A stretch of 64,000 nucleotides of DNA, from assembly GCA_004963905.1 (NCBI GenBank), contig SUGL01000014.1:94699-158698 (forward strand). Reading direction: 5' to 3'. This DNA comes from Mesorhizobium sp. (lineage in GTDB: Bacteria; Pseudomonadota; Alphaproteobacteria; Rhizobiales; Rhizobiaceae). Positions 52,350 to 61,861 of this stretch are shown here, in pieces (the first letter of the stretch is position 1; each line of letters starts with the position of its first letter). A model generated the notes under the pieces. That model did not search any database, was not told the origin of the DNA, and worked only from the letters and a program-made list of their open reading frames with translations. The position numbers and the translations under genes were made by a program.

Positions 52350-53852
52350 ATGAACGAGAGAACCGTGCCGCCGATCAGCGCTGCCGCCGCCGCATTCCTG
52401 TCGCGGTCCCACCGGCCCTTCATCAACGGACGTTTCGTCGACGGTCTCGCCGGCGATGGCCTGGCGGTCGATGATTCCGCCTCCGGAGAGATCGTCGCGC
52501 ATGTGCCGGAGAGCGGCCCCGAACTGGTCGACCAGGCGGTGCGGGCGGCACGCGCGGCGCTCGAAGGGCCGTGGGCGTCGATGCGGCCGGTGGACCGCCA
52601 GAACCTCATGCTGAAGCTTGCCGACGCGATCGAGGCCGACGCCGACCTGCTTGCCGAAATCGAGAGCATCGAGAACGGCAAGTCGCTGGGCGTCGCCCGC
52701 ATGCTGAGCGCCGGCGGCACCGTCGACTGGCTGCGCTACTATGCGGGCTGGGCGACCAAGGTCGAGGGCTCGACCTTCCAGGTCTCGATCCCCGTGCCGC
52801 CCGGCGCCAAGCATCATGCCATGACGGTGATGGAGCCGGTCGGCGTGGTCGGCGCCATCGTGCCGTGGAATTTTCCGCTCCTGATCGGCATGTGGAAGAT
52901 CGCGCCGGCGCTGGCCTGCGGCTGCACGATCGTCTTGAAGCCACCACAGGAAACGCCGCTCGGGCTGCTGAGGCTCGCCGAGCTGATCGAGGCGGCCGGC
53001 TTCCCGCCCGGCGTCATCAACATCGTCACCGGCAGCGGTGCGGTCACCGGCGAGGCGCTGATCCGCCATCCCGGCATCGACAAGCTGACCTTCACCGGCT
53101 CCACCGAAGTGGGGAAGCGTGTCGGCCATGCAGCGGTCGACCGCGTCGCGCGTTTCACGCTGGAGCTCGGCTCCAAGTCGCCGATGATCCTGCTTGCCGA
53201 CATGGAAGACGGCATCGAGCCGCTGCTTGCCGGGCTTGGCATGTTCTTCAACCAGGGTCAGGTCTGCACCTCGGCGGCGAGGCTTCTGATCGAGAAGTCG
53301 ATCTACGACCGCACGCTGGCCCGGCTCGCCGAGATCGCCGACGGCATGACCATGGGCGCCGGCCGCGATGCGGAAGCCCAGATCAACCCGCTGGTATCGG
53401 CCAAGCATCGCAGCAGCGTGCAGGGTTATGTCGAACGCAGCCTGGCGGCCGGTGTCGAACGGGTAAGCGGCGCGCGACCGGTGCCGGCCAGAGGCCACTA
53501 CGTCGCGCCGACCATCCTGCATCACGTGAAGCCCGAGATGGAGATCGTGCGCGAGGAGGTGTTCGGCCCGGTGGTGGCGGCAATGCCGGTTGCCGATCTC
53601 GACGAGGCGATCCGCGTCGCCAACGACACGCGCTACGGCCTGTCGGCCTCGATCTGGACCCGCGACATGGGCAAGGCGATGACTGCGATCCACGGCCTGA
53701 AGGCCGGTACCGTCTGGGTCAACTCGCACAACACGCTCGATCCGGCAGCGCCCTTCGGTGGCTTCAAGCAGTCCGGCATCGGCCGCGAGCACGGCCGCGC
53801 GGCGATCGAGGGCTACCTCGAAACCAAGACCGCCATCATGCGCTACGCCTGA
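52350..53852 (+). CDS. Aldehyde dehydrogenase 1
   Basis: A 500-residue NAD(P)-dependent aldehyde dehydrogenase. It has the oxyanion Asn174 in VPWNFPLL, Lys197 in IVLKPPQETP, the general base Glu272 in TLELGSKSP and the nucleophile Cys306 in NQGQVCTSA. GGAGG lies just before the ATG. The GMC oxidoreductase gene begins 3 bases after its stop, so the pair probably oxidises an alcohol to an acid in two steps, as BetA/BetB do for choline. The substrate is not determined. Confidence 0.92.
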   Translation: MNERTVPPISAAAAAFLSRSHRPFINGRFVDGLAGDGLAVDDSASGEIVAHVPESGPELVDQAVRAARAALEGPWASMRPVDRQNLMLKLADAIEADADLLAEIESIENGKSLGVARMLSAGGTVDWLRYYAGWATKVEGSTFQVSIPVPPGAKHHAMTVMEPVGVVGAIVPWNFPLLIGMWKIAPALACGCTIVLKPPQETPLGLLRLAELIEAAGFPPGVINIVTGSGAVTGEALIRHPGIDKLTFTGSTEVGKRVGHAAVDRVARFTLELGSKSPMILLADMEDGIEPLLAGLGMFFNQGQVCTSAARLLIEKSIYDRTLARLAEIADGMTMGAGRDAEAQINPLVSAKHRSSVQGYVERSLAAGVERVSGARPVPARGHYVAPTILHHVKPEMEIVREEVFGPVVAAMPVADLDEAIRVANDTRYGLSASIWTRDMGKAMTAIHGLKAGTVWVNSHNTLDPAAPFGGFKQSGIGREHGRAAIEGYLETKTAIMRYA

Positions 53853-53855
53853 CCG

Positions 53856-55445
53856 ATGACAGAGGTCTACGACTACATCGTCGCCGGCGCGGGCTCGGCC
53901 GGCTGTACCGTAGCGAGCCGGCTGGTCGCGGCCGGCAAGCGCGTGCTCGTCGTCGAGGCAGGGCCGGCCGACAACACGCGCTTCATCGATATGCCTGCCA
54001 CCTTCGCCAAGGTGATCGGCACGGCACGCAGCTGGATATACCAGTCTGAACCGGAACCCAGCGTCGGCGGCCGGTCGCTGCCGGTCCCGCAGGGCCGCAC
54101 GCTGGGCGGCGGCTCGTCGATCAACGCCATGCTCTACATCAGAGGTCAGCCGCAGGACTATGACGGCTGGCGCGATCTCGGCTGCCTCGGCTGGGGCTGG
54201 GACGACGTGCTGCCGGTCTACAGGCGGCTGGAGCGCAACGAGCGACTGGCTGGGGAGCGGCATGGCACCGACGGTCCACTGCCGGTCTCCGATCCGCGCC
54301 ACCGGCATCCGCTGTCGCTCGCCTATGTGCGGGCCGCGCAGCAGGCAGGCTACCGCTACAATGACGACTTCAACGGCGAGCGCCAGGAAGGCGTCGGCTT
54401 CTACCAGACAACGACGGCGGGCGGTGAAAGGCAGTCGGCGGCCAAGGTGTTTTTGCGGCCCCTCACCGGCAATGCCAACCTCAAGGTCGTCACCGACGCG
54501 CTGGTGACTGGGCTGACGCTGGAGAACGGCGCCGCGACAGGGCTGTCCTACACGACGGCGGATGGGCACAGCCATTCGGCCTCGGCGAAAGCGGAAGTGA
54601 TCCTCGCCGCCGGCGCGCTGGCGACACCAAAGCTGATGATGCTCTCCGGCCTAGGTCCGGCTGCGCACCTCGCCGAGATGGGCATTCCCGTCATCCGCGA
54701 CATGCCGGCGGTCGGCCAGGACCTGCAGGATCATGTCGCAGCGCCCCTCTACGCACTGACCCGCAAGCCTGTCTCGCTGCTCGGCGAGGATCGCGGGCTC
54801 AAGGCGCTGCGGCACGGCATCGAGTATCTCCTGTTCCGGCGCGGCCTGCTCACCTCCAACGTGGTCGAGAGCGGCGGCTTCTTCGACACCGATGGCGACG
54901 GCCGGCCCGACGTGCAGTTCCATGTTCTGCCGGTGATGATCGAAAGCGCCGAGCACGGCTCGATCGAGCGCCACGGCATGGAGCTGAACCCTTGCGTGCT
55001 ACGACCGAAATCGCGGGGCTCCGTCAGGCTGCGCTCGCGCGACGCAAGCGACCCGATCCGCTTCACCACCGGCTTCCTGTCGCACGCCGATGATCTGGCG
55101 CTGCTGCTTGCCGGCATGAAGGTGGCGCGTGCCATCCTGCGCCAGCCGGCGCTGCGCGAGGTGGTCGCCGAGGAGCTTGCACCCGGCACGGCGGACGACC
55201 TTGGCGACGAGCGAATAGTCGACCACATCATCCGGCACGCCAAGACCGTCTACCACCCGTGCGGCACGTGCCGGATGGGAACGGACGAACACGCGGTGGT
55301 CGATCCTCAGCTTCGCGTGCGCGGCGTGCCACGCCTGCGCATCGCCGACGCCTCGGTCATGCCGCGGCTGACCAGCGGCAACACCAATGCGCCGGCGATC
55401 ATGATCGGCGACCGCTGCGCCGATTTCATTCTGGGCAACCCCTGA
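53856..55445 (+). CDS. GMC-family FAD alcohol dehydrogenase
   Basis: A 529-residue flavoprotein of the choline dehydrogenase/alkanol oxidase family. The Rossmann motif GAGSAGCTVASRL starts at residue 11, the FAD-contact GGGSSINAMLYIRG follows near 90, and the active-site His lies in VYHPCGTCRMG near residue 465. NTNAPAIMIGDRCADFIL ends the protein. No signal peptide is present. It is co-transcribed with aldehyde dehydrogenase 1 and converges on aldehyde dehydrogenase 2 with only 4 bases between the stops. Confidence 0.92.
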   Translation: MTEVYDYIVAGAGSAGCTVASRLVAAGKRVLVVEAGPADNTRFIDMPATFAKVIGTARSWIYQSEPEPSVGGRSLPVPQGRTLGGGSSINAMLYIRGQPQDYDGWRDLGCLGWGWDDVLPVYRRLERNERLAGERHGTDGPLPVSDPRHRHPLSLAYVRAAQQAGYRYNDDFNGERQEGVGFYQTTTAGGERQSAAKVFLRPLTGNANLKVVTDALVTGLTLENGAATGLSYTTADGHSHSASAKAEVILAAGALATPKLMMLSGLGPAAHLAEMGIPVIRDMPAVGQDLQDHVAAPLYALTRKPVSLLGEDRGLKALRHGIEYLLFRRGLLTSNVVESGGFFDTDGDGRPDVQFHVLPVMIESAEHGSIERHGMELNPCVLRPKSRGSVRLRSRDASDPIRFTTGFLSHADDLALLLAGMKVARAILRQPALREVVAEELAPGTADDLGDERIVDHIIRHAKTVYHPCGTCRMGTDEHAVVDPQLRVRGVPRLRIADASVMPRLTSGNTNAPAIMIGDRCADFILGNP

Positions 55446-55449
55446 ATGG

Positions 55450-56940
55450 TTATCCGAGATTGATCCACGCCGTCTTCAGGTCCGTGTATTTCTCGATCGC
55501 GTGCAGCGACTTGTCGCGGCCGAAGCCGGACTGCTTGAAACCGCCGAGCGGCACCGTGATGTCGGCGCCGCCATAGGTGTTGACGTGGACGACGCCGGCA
55601 TTGATTGCGCGCACCATGCGGTGCGCGGTCGACAGGTTCGAGGTCCATACGGCGGAAGCGAGGCCGTAGACGGTCGCGTTGGCGAGGCGCACCGCTTCTT
55701 CCTCGGTCTCGAAGCGCATGACGCCGAGCACTGGCCCGAATACTTCCTCGCGGGCAAGCTGCATTTCTTCGGTCACATCCTCGAAGATGGTCGGCGCCAT
55801 GTAGCTGCCGCCGGTCTCGGTCAGGATGCTCGTTCCTCCCGTGACAAGGCGGGCGCCCTCTTCCGCGGCTTTCGCGACAAAGCCGAGATTCTTGGCCAGT
55901 TGCTCGGTGCTCGATACCGCGCCGATGTCGTTCGAGAGATCGAGCGGATCGCCGACTTTCAGCTTCGTGGTCGCCTTGAGAAGCTCGTCCATGAAGCGGT
56001 CGTAGATCGAGGCCTGGACGAGCAGGCGCGAACCGGCGACGCAGACCTGCCCGGAATTGCGGAAGATGCCGTTGGCCGAGACGACCGCCGCCTGTTTCAG
56101 GTCCGGCGCATCGGCAAAGACGATGTTGGGCGACTTGCCGCCGAGTTCGAGGAAGACCCGCTTCAAATTGGAGCGCGCGGAATATTCGAGCAGGCGGCGG
56201 CCAACAGGCCCAGAGCCGGTGAAGGCGATGGCGTCGACATCCATATGCAGGCCGAGCGCCTCGCCGGCGACCGAACCGCGGCCGGTGACGACATTGAAGA
56301 CGCCCTCGGGCAGCCCGGCCTCGGCGGCCAGCTCCGCCAGACGCAGCAAGGTGAGCGAGGCGATCTCCGGCGGCTTGACGACGATCGAGTTGCCGGCGGC
56401 CAAAGCCGGCGCGATCTTCCAGGCGCCGATCATCAGCGGGAAGTTCCACGGCACGATGACGCCGACGACGCCGAGCGGCTCCCTGTGGATCAGGCCGAGC
56501 ACATTGTCGGCCGTCGGCGCGATCTCGCCATAGACCTTGTCGATCGCCTCGGCGTAGTAGCGGATGGTGCCGGCGGCCGAGAGCGGTTCGGCCTTGTAGG
56601 CCATGCCGATTTCGGTGCCATTGTCGCGCACGCCGAGCACTGCCAGTTCCAGCGCGTGCTTCTCGACCAGCTCGGCGAATTTCGTCAGCACCTTCTTGCG
56701 GAAGGCGGGCGCTGCGCGCGACCAGGAGCCTTTGGCGAACGCCTTGCGCGCCGAGGCCACCGCGCGTTCGACGTCAGCGGCGCCGCCATCGGCGATGCTG
56801 GCAAAGGGGCGGCCGTCGATCGGCGAGATCACCTCAAGGCTTGCACTGCTCTGCGCATCCACCGGGGTTCCATCGATGAACAGACGCCGCGCGCCGACTT
56901 CCGTTTTGCGCAGCGCGTCGATGGTGTCCTGGTCGATCAT
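55450..56940 (-). CDS. Aldehyde dehydrogenase 2
   Basis: A 496-residue aldehyde dehydrogenase with Asn166 in VPWNFPLM, base Glu265 in FLELGGKSP and nucleophile Cys300 in NSGQVCVAG. It resembles the PuuC/betaine-aldehyde group but the substrate is not fixed. The ATG lies 2 bases after the P450 stop, so the two are translated as a unit: a P450 oxidation giving an aldehyde that this enzyme removes is the simplest reading. Confidence 0.92.
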   Translation of the reverse strand: MIDQDTIDALRKTEVGARRLFIDGTPVDAQSSASLEVISPIDGRPFASIADGGAADVERAVASARKAFAKGSWSRAAPAFRKKVLTKFAELVEKHALELAVLGVRDNGTEIGMAYKAEPLSAAGTIRYYAEAIDKVYGEIAPTADNVLGLIHREPLGVVGVIVPWNFPLMIGAWKIAPALAAGNSIVVKPPEIASLTLLRLAELAAEAGLPEGVFNVVTGRGSVAGEALGLHMDVDAIAFTGSGPVGRRLLEYSARSNLKRVFLELGGKSPNIVFADAPDLKQAAVVSANGIFRNSGQVCVAGSRLLVQASIYDRFMDELLKATTKLKVGDPLDLSNDIGAVSSTEQLAKNLGFVAKAAEEGARLVTGGTSILTETGGSYMAPTIFEDVTEEMQLAREEVFGPVLGVMRFETEEEAVRLANATVYGLASAVWTSNLSTAHRMVRAINAGVVHVNTYGGADITVPLGGFKQSGFGRDKSLHAIEKYTDLKTAWINLG

Positions 56941-56942
56941 TC

Positions 56943-58136
56943 TCAGCTTGCTCCAAATTCCACGTGAAGTGTCGCCGGCGCGCGGAATTCCCAGCCGCGG
57001 AAGACCGGCTCCCTGCCCGGCACCAGCCGCAGGTCCGGAAACCGCTCCAGCAGCAATCTTACCGCAAGGCACATCTGCTCGCGCGCGAAGAAGCGGCCCG
57101 AACAGAAATGATGGCCGAAGCCGAAGGCGGCGTGGTTGCCTTCGTCGCGGTGGATGTCGAAGCGGTCCGGATCGCTGAAGCGGCTTTCGTCGCGGCTGGC
57201 CGAGGAGACGAGCGCGGCGACCGGGGCACCGGCGGGGATGGTCGCTCCGCCGATCTCCACGGCGCGGGTCGTTTCGCGCGTCTGCGTGCCGATCGGCGCC
57301 ACCCAGCGCAGGCCCTCGTCCACGGCCCTGGGCACGAAGGTTTCCGGATCGCCGAGCACCTGGCGCAGCTGTTTGGGATTGGTGAGCAGGCCGACGAGGA
57401 TCGAGCCGGCGCCGTGTCCCGGCTCCTGCATGCCGCCAAGCAGGATGACCTTGATGGTCGGCATCAGGAAGTCGATCGCGCGGGTTTTGCCCTCCGGCAT
57501 GCCGTCATGCAGCATGTGCGACAGCGCCGAGCCGTCGGGCTCGCGGACGAGCTTCTCCAAGGTCGGCAACACGGCATCACTGACCTCGGCGCCGATCGCG
57601 TCGGCGATCTCCTGCCGCTTCGGATCCTTTTCGAAGTTGATGGCGCCCTGGGCGAGACCATAGAACCAGCGGCGCAAGGTCGGCATGTCGATATCCATGA
57701 GGCCGAGCGAGCGCGCCAGGCTCAGCGTCGACACCGGCTCGAAATAGTCGGCCATCAGTTCGGCGGAACCCCGTCTGGCTATCTCGTCGAGATAGGGTTC
57801 GGCGATCGAGCGCACGAGATCGCCGGCATAGGAGGCGACGGTGCGCGGCCGGTATTTCGGGTCGACGCCCTGGCGCAGGTCTTTATGGATCTCGCCGTCG
57901 GTGGTGAGGATGGTGGGCTTGCCGAAGGAGCGCTCGACGGGCGAGACGCCCACTCTGACGATGGCGGAGAAGATGTCTGGCGACTTCGCCACCAGCTCGA
58001 CGTCCTTCCAGCGGGTGACGAACCAGAGATTGACCGCCGGCACGAAGGCGACCGGGGCACTGCGCCTCAGCTCCGCATAGATCGGATAAGGATCGGCCTC
58101 CAGCGCCTCGACGGTGATGCTTTCAGCAAAGCTCAT
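56943..58136 (-). CDS. Cytochrome P450
   Basis: A 397-residue soluble bacterial P450. The heme ligand is Cys345 in FGFGHHFCSG, and the K-helix ExxR is Glu274-Arg277 in DEGLRW. The I-helix reads GGMQEP (234-239), so the usual acid-Thr pair (D/E-T) is replaced by Glu-Pro, which changes the proton-relay site. Redox partner genes are not nearby. The APC permease gene lies 54 bases upstream on the same strand. The substrate is probably an imported amine or amino acid, which is inference. Confidence 0.93.
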   Translation of the reverse strand: MSFAESITVEALEADPYPIYAELRRSAPVAFVPAVNLWFVTRWKDVELVAKSPDIFSAIVRVGVSPVERSFGKPTILTTDGEIHKDLRQGVDPKYRPRTVASYAGDLVRSIAEPYLDEIARRGSAELMADYFEPVSTLSLARSLGLMDIDMPTLRRWFYGLAQGAINFEKDPKRQEIADAIGAEVSDAVLPTLEKLVREPDGSALSHMLHDGMPEGKTRAIDFLMPTIKVILLGGMQEPGHGAGSILVGLLTNPKQLRQVLGDPETFVPRAVDEGLRWVAPIGTQTRETTRAVEIGGATIPAGAPVAALVSSASRDESRFSDPDRFDIHRDEGNHAAFGFGHHFCSGRFFAREQMCLAVRLLLERFPDLRLVPGREPVFRGWEFRAPATLHVEFGAS

Positions 58137-58190
58137 GCCGCTGCTCCCGTTGCGTCAAGAAGGGGCGGCGTGGGCCGCCCCTTCTGCCCA

Positions 58191-59636
58191 TCAATCCTTC
58201 AGCGGCTGGCCGAGCCTTTCGAAGGCGGCCGGATCGCGGCTTCTCAAGGAGCTTGCCAGCAGCAGGCCTACCACCGCCGCGATCAGCACCAGTGCCGGCA
58301 GGAATACGCCGAGGAACCCGGCGGCTCCCGACAGGCTGCCGAAATTGATGACGATCAGGTAGATGATGACGACGAAAGCGATGAAGGTCAGCCCCGGCAG
58401 GATAGTGGTCTTCAGCGCGCTTTCCTGGCTCGACGGAATGGCGCGGAAGTACGTCACGACGGCGAGCGAGGCCACCGCCATCATCACGATCACGCCGAGG
58501 GTGGCGACATTGGTGAGCCACGAGAAAAGCGCCAGCACCGGATCGAGGCCGAGCACGGCGAAGAGTCCGACGACTAGCGCCGCGAGCACGGTTTGGATGA
58601 CCGACGCGACATGCGGACTCTGATGCGCCGAATGCGTGACGCCGATCGTCTGCGGCAAGAGCTTCTCGCGGCCGGCGACGTAGATGTAGCGGGCGACCGC
58701 GTTGTGGAAAGCCAGCACGCCGGCGAACAGGCTGGAGACGAAGAGGATGCTCATGGCGTGGGTGAGCAGCGTCCCGGCATAGCGGTCGGACAGGCCGAAC
58801 AGGAAGGTGGTCGGATCCTGCAGCGCCTGCAGCGACGGCAAGAGCTTGTCGACGCCGGCGCCGACCGCCATCAGCCAGGCCGTGATCATGTAGAAGAGGC
58901 CGATCAGGATGACAGAGAAATAGGTGGCGCGCGGAATGGTCACCTTCGGGTCGCGCGCTTCCTCGGCATAGATCGTCGTCGCCTCGAAGCCGATGAAGGC
59001 GGCAAAGCAGAACAGAATGGCGATGGCCGGCGCGCCGCTGGTGATCTGGCTCCAGCTGAAGGGCGCGGCCGACAGGCCGCTGTCGCCGCCAGTCTTGAGG
59101 ATGGTGAGGTCGAGGATCAGCACGACGAGATATTCGGCGAGCACCAGCACGGTCAGGATCTTGGCCGACAGGTCGACCTGGCGGTAGCCAAGCACGGCGA
59201 CGATGGCGATGGCGATGAAGCTCCACACCCACCAGGGCAGATTGATGCCCCAGCCGGCGAACAGGCCGGCGGTGGCCGCGCCCAGCAGGCCCATGACGCC
59301 GATCTGCATGGCGTTATAGGAGAGGATCGCGATCAGCGCGGTGGCGCCGCCGGCCAGACCGCCGAGGCCCCGCGCGGCATAGGCGTAGAAGGCGCCGGCA
59401 TTGCCGATATGGCGCGACATGGCGACATAGCCGACCGCGAACAAGAGCAGCAGAAGCGTCACGATGAGATAGGTGCCGGCAAAGCCGGCGCCGTTGCCCA
59501 TGAGCATGCCGAGCGGCGTGCCGCCGGCGACAGCGGTCAGTGGCGCGGCCGCCGAGATCACCATGAAGGTGATGGCGCCGACGCCAAGGCTGTTCTTCCT
59601 CAGCCGGTTCACTTCACCGGCTTCAACAGTGGTCAT
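58191..59636 (-). CDS. APC-family amino acid/amine permease
   Basis: A 481-residue transporter with twelve membrane segments. The TM1 motif VGAITFMVISAAAPLTAVAGGTPL and the loop IGFEATTIYAEEARDPKVTIPRA are typical of the APC amino acid transporters that take amines and polyamines. GGAGGG lies directly before the ATG at 59636; the frame is open further upstream through the promoter but has no start signal. It is divergent from IclR gene 2 and heads the permease-P450-aldehyde dehydrogenase operon. Confidence 0.9.
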   Translation of the reverse strand: MTTVEAGEVNRLRKNSLGVGAITFMVISAAAPLTAVAGGTPLGMLMGNGAGFAGTYLIVTLLLLLFAVGYVAMSRHIGNAGAFYAYAARGLGGLAGGATALIAILSYNAMQIGVMGLLGAATAGLFAGWGINLPWWVWSFIAIAIVAVLGYRQVDLSAKILTVLVLAEYLVVLILDLTILKTGGDSGLSAAPFSWSQITSGAPAIAILFCFAAFIGFEATTIYAEEARDPKVTIPRATYFSVILIGLFYMITAWLMAVGAGVDKLLPSLQALQDPTTFLFGLSDRYAGTLLTHAMSILFVSSLFAGVLAFHNAVARYIYVAGREKLLPQTIGVTHSAHQSPHVASVIQTVLAALVVGLFAVLGLDPVLALFSWLTNVATLGVIVMMAVASLAVVTYFRAIPSSQESALKTTILPGLTFIAFVVIIYLIVINFGSLSGAAGFLGVFLPALVLIAAVVGLLLASSLRSRDPAAFERLGQPLKD

Positions 59637-59764
59637 TTTTCCCTCCATTCCGCGCTGCGGAAACCAAGTGTCCCTGAGATGCCGAGAACCTTCTGACGGG
59701 GTCAATGTGCATTTCATTATTTGCAACGGCATTTCGATATTAGACTTGCAAAGGAATCGACTTG

Positions 59765-59794
59765 CTGTCAAGTTAATTCGCACGTTAAGTATCT
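59765..59794 (+). promoter_or_regulatory. Conserved 30-bp leader of IclR gene 2
   Basis: It is 26/30 identical to 36880-36909, and both end about 15-20 bases ahead of an IclR start codon. It begins ctgtcaagttaattcgcac. It is a candidate shared operator or promoter element. Confidence 0.6.
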
Positions 59795-59813
59795 GAAGGA
59801 GGGCAGACACGCG

Positions 59814-60578
59814 ATGAGCACGGTGGCCAAAGCGATTTCGCTGCTGGAAATGCTGGGCGGCGGCGCGCCGGAGACGGCGCTTGCCGATCTCGCCAGGAGC
59901 GCCGGCTTCGACAAGGCGACGACGCGCCGGCTGCTGGTTTCCCTCATCGCGCAGGGGCTGGTCGAGCAGGACGAGACCACGCGCCTCTACCGGCTAGGCG
60001 CCGGCATCACACGGCTGGCATTGATGCGCGAGGCGCAATTTCCGTTCCTGCGCATGGCGGCACCGGTAATCGAGGCGCTGGCCGCCGAGACGGGCGAGAC
60101 GGTGCATCTGTCGGAACACTCCGGGCGCGGCCTGATCTCCGTCCATGTCGTCGAATCGACCAAGGCCAATCGGGTCAGCGTGCCGCTCGGCGAGGTGCTG
60201 CCGATGCATGCGACGGCGTCGGGCATCGCCTTCCTGGCTTTCACCGAGGAGCGCATCCGCCACGCCATTCTGGCCGGGCCGATGCCCGCCTTCACACCCT
60301 TCACCATAGGCGATGCGACGACGCTGGCAGAGCATGTCGCCGCCGCCCGCGCGCGCGGCCATTCGACCGGCACGCAGGGCTTCGAGGAAGGCGTCATCAG
60401 CGTTGCCGCGCCGATCCTCGGCGCCGACGGTTTCGCCATAGGCGTCATCGCGATCGCGGCGCCGCATGTGCGTATCCGCAAAGGCGACGTCGAACGCTAT
60501 GGCGCCAGCGTGATCGCCGCGGCGCGGGAGATCGGCGAGCGGCTGTTCGGCCGGCTGCCTGGCCAGAAGCGGGCATAA
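59814..60578 (+). CDS. IclR-family regulator 2
   Basis: A 254-residue regulator. The winged helix-turn-helix is LADLARSAGFDKATTRRLLVSL, and the effector domain starts near residue 75 (FLRMAAPVIEALAAETGETVHLSEHS, MHATASGIAFLA). AGGAGGG lies upstream of the ATG. It resembles IclR 1 throughout. It stands between the APC permease/P450/aldehyde dehydrogenase operon (divergent) and the Tm-1-like/HAD/aminotransferase genes (co-directional), so it probably controls both. Confidence 0.9.
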   Translation: MSTVAKAISLLEMLGGGAPETALADLARSAGFDKATTRRLLVSLIAQGLVEQDETTRLYRLGAGITRLALMREAQFPFLRMAAPVIEALAAETGETVHLSEHSGRGLISVHVVESTKANRVSVPLGEVLPMHATASGIAFLAFTEERIRHAILAGPMPAFTPFTIGDATTLAEHVAAARARGHSTGTQGFEEGVISVAAPILGADGFAIGVIAIAAPHVRIRKGDVERYGASVIAAAREIGERLFGRLPGQKRA

Positions 60579-60607
60579 CAACGATGACCACTGCAGGGAG
60601 ACTGATC

Positions 60608-61861
60608 GTGGAGGAGAAACGCCGAATCCTGGTTATCGGCACCGGCGACACCAAGGCGGACGAGCTGCTGTTCATGCGCGAGCGCATCGAGGCGGTCGGC
60701 GGCGTTGCCATGATGATGGACGTCAGCGTACTGAGCGATCCACCCTACAGGCCGGAGCACGACCGGCACGCCGTGGCGCGCGCCGCCGACACGACGATCG
60801 AGGCGATCATCGCCAGCGGCGACGAGAATTCGGCGATGACGCTTATGGCGCTTGGCGCCTCGCGGCTTGCCCGCTCGCTGCACGACAAGGGCGAGATCGA
60901 AGGCGTCATCGCGCTTGGCGGCTCGATGGGCACCGACCTCGCGCTCGACGTCGCGCTGGCGCTGCCGCTCGGCGTGCCGAAATTCGTCGTCTCGACGATC
61001 GCCTATTCGCATCTCTTGCCGCCGGAGCGCATCGCCACCGATCTGATGATGATCCTCTGGGCCGGCGGGCTCTATGGGCTTAACAGCGCCTGCAAGGCGG
61101 TGCTGTCGCAGGCCTGCGGCGCCGTGGTGGGCGCCGCGCGCGCCGTCGTCAAGCCGGACCAGGCGAAGCCGCGCATCGGCATGAGCTCGCTGGGCAAAAG
61201 CTGCCTGCAATATATGGTGACGCTGAAGCCTGAGCTGGAAAAGCGCGGTTACGAGGTCATCGTCTTCCACACCACCGGCATGGGCGGACGGGCGCTGGAA
61301 GCGATCGCCGCGCAGAAGGGTTTCGTCGCGGTGCTCGATTTCAGCCTGCAGGAACTCGCCAACCAGCTCACCGGCTCGGTGGTGAATTCAGGCGCCGACC
61401 GGCTGGAGAATGCCGGGCGGCAGGGCATCCCGCAGATCGTCGCGCCCGGCGCCATCGACATGGTGGATTTTCCGACATGGCAGGCCGTGCCATCGCGCTT
61501 CACCGAGCGGCCCTACCACGCGCACAACCGGCTGCTTGCCTCGGTGACCTCCGACGGCGCGACGCGCCAGGAGATCGCACGCGCCATCGGCGAGAAGCTT
61601 GGCACGGCGACGGGCCCGACCGCCTTCATCCTGCCGGCCGGCGGCATCCAGCAATGGGATCAGGAGGGCGAGCCGCTTTACGAACCTGAGGCGCTGTCGG
61701 CTTTTGTCGAGGAGATGCGAGCGCGCGTGCCGCGGAATGCCGAGCTGCATGAGATCGCCGGCCACATCAACGACGCCGCTTTCTGCGCCAAGGCGCTGGA
61801 AATCTTCGACCGCTGGGTGGCCGAAGGCATCGTGCCGCCCGGCCGAAGAGAAGCCGCATGA
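60608..61861 (+). CDS. Tm-1-like ATP-binding domain protein (UPF0261)
   Basis: A 417-residue cytoplasmic protein. Its N-terminal Rossmann-like start ILVIGTGDTKADELLFM, the Gly-rich IALGGSMGTDLALDVALALP and the C-terminal GGIQQWDQEGEPLYEPEA match the UPF0261 family. In bacteria the family often stands next to a TIM-barrel protein with related substrates, but no such partner gene is here. A GTG at 60608 is chosen because GGGAG lies 7 bases before it; an ATG at 60584 would add eight residues and has a poor ribosome site. It begins 29 bases after IclR gene 2. Confidence 0.82.
   Translation: MEEKRRILVIGTGDTKADELLFMRERIEAVGGVAMMMDVSVLSDPPYRPEHDRHAVARAADTTIEAIIASGDENSAMTLMALGASRLARSLHDKGEIEGVIALGGSMGTDLALDVALALPLGVPKFVVSTIAYSHLLPPERIATDLMMILWAGGLYGLNSACKAVLSQACGAVVGAARAVVKPDQAKPRIGMSSLGKSCLQYMVTLKPELEKRGYEVIVFHTTGMGGRALEAIAAQKGFVAVLDFSLQELANQLTGSVVNSGADRLENAGRQGIPQIVAPGAIDMVDFPTWQAVPSRFTERPYHAHNRLLASVTSDGATRQEIARAIGEKLGTATGPTAFILPAGGIQQWDQEGEPLYEPEALSAFVEEMRARVPRNAELHEIAGHINDAAFCAKALEIFDRWVAEGIVPPGRREAA

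Noticed and set aside
50619-54575. Minus-strand open frame of 1318 codons
   Set aside because: Only the last part is real (yceI, from the GTG at 51206). The rest is antisense to the aldehyde dehydrogenase/GMC genes and an out-of-frame version of the membrane-protein gene.
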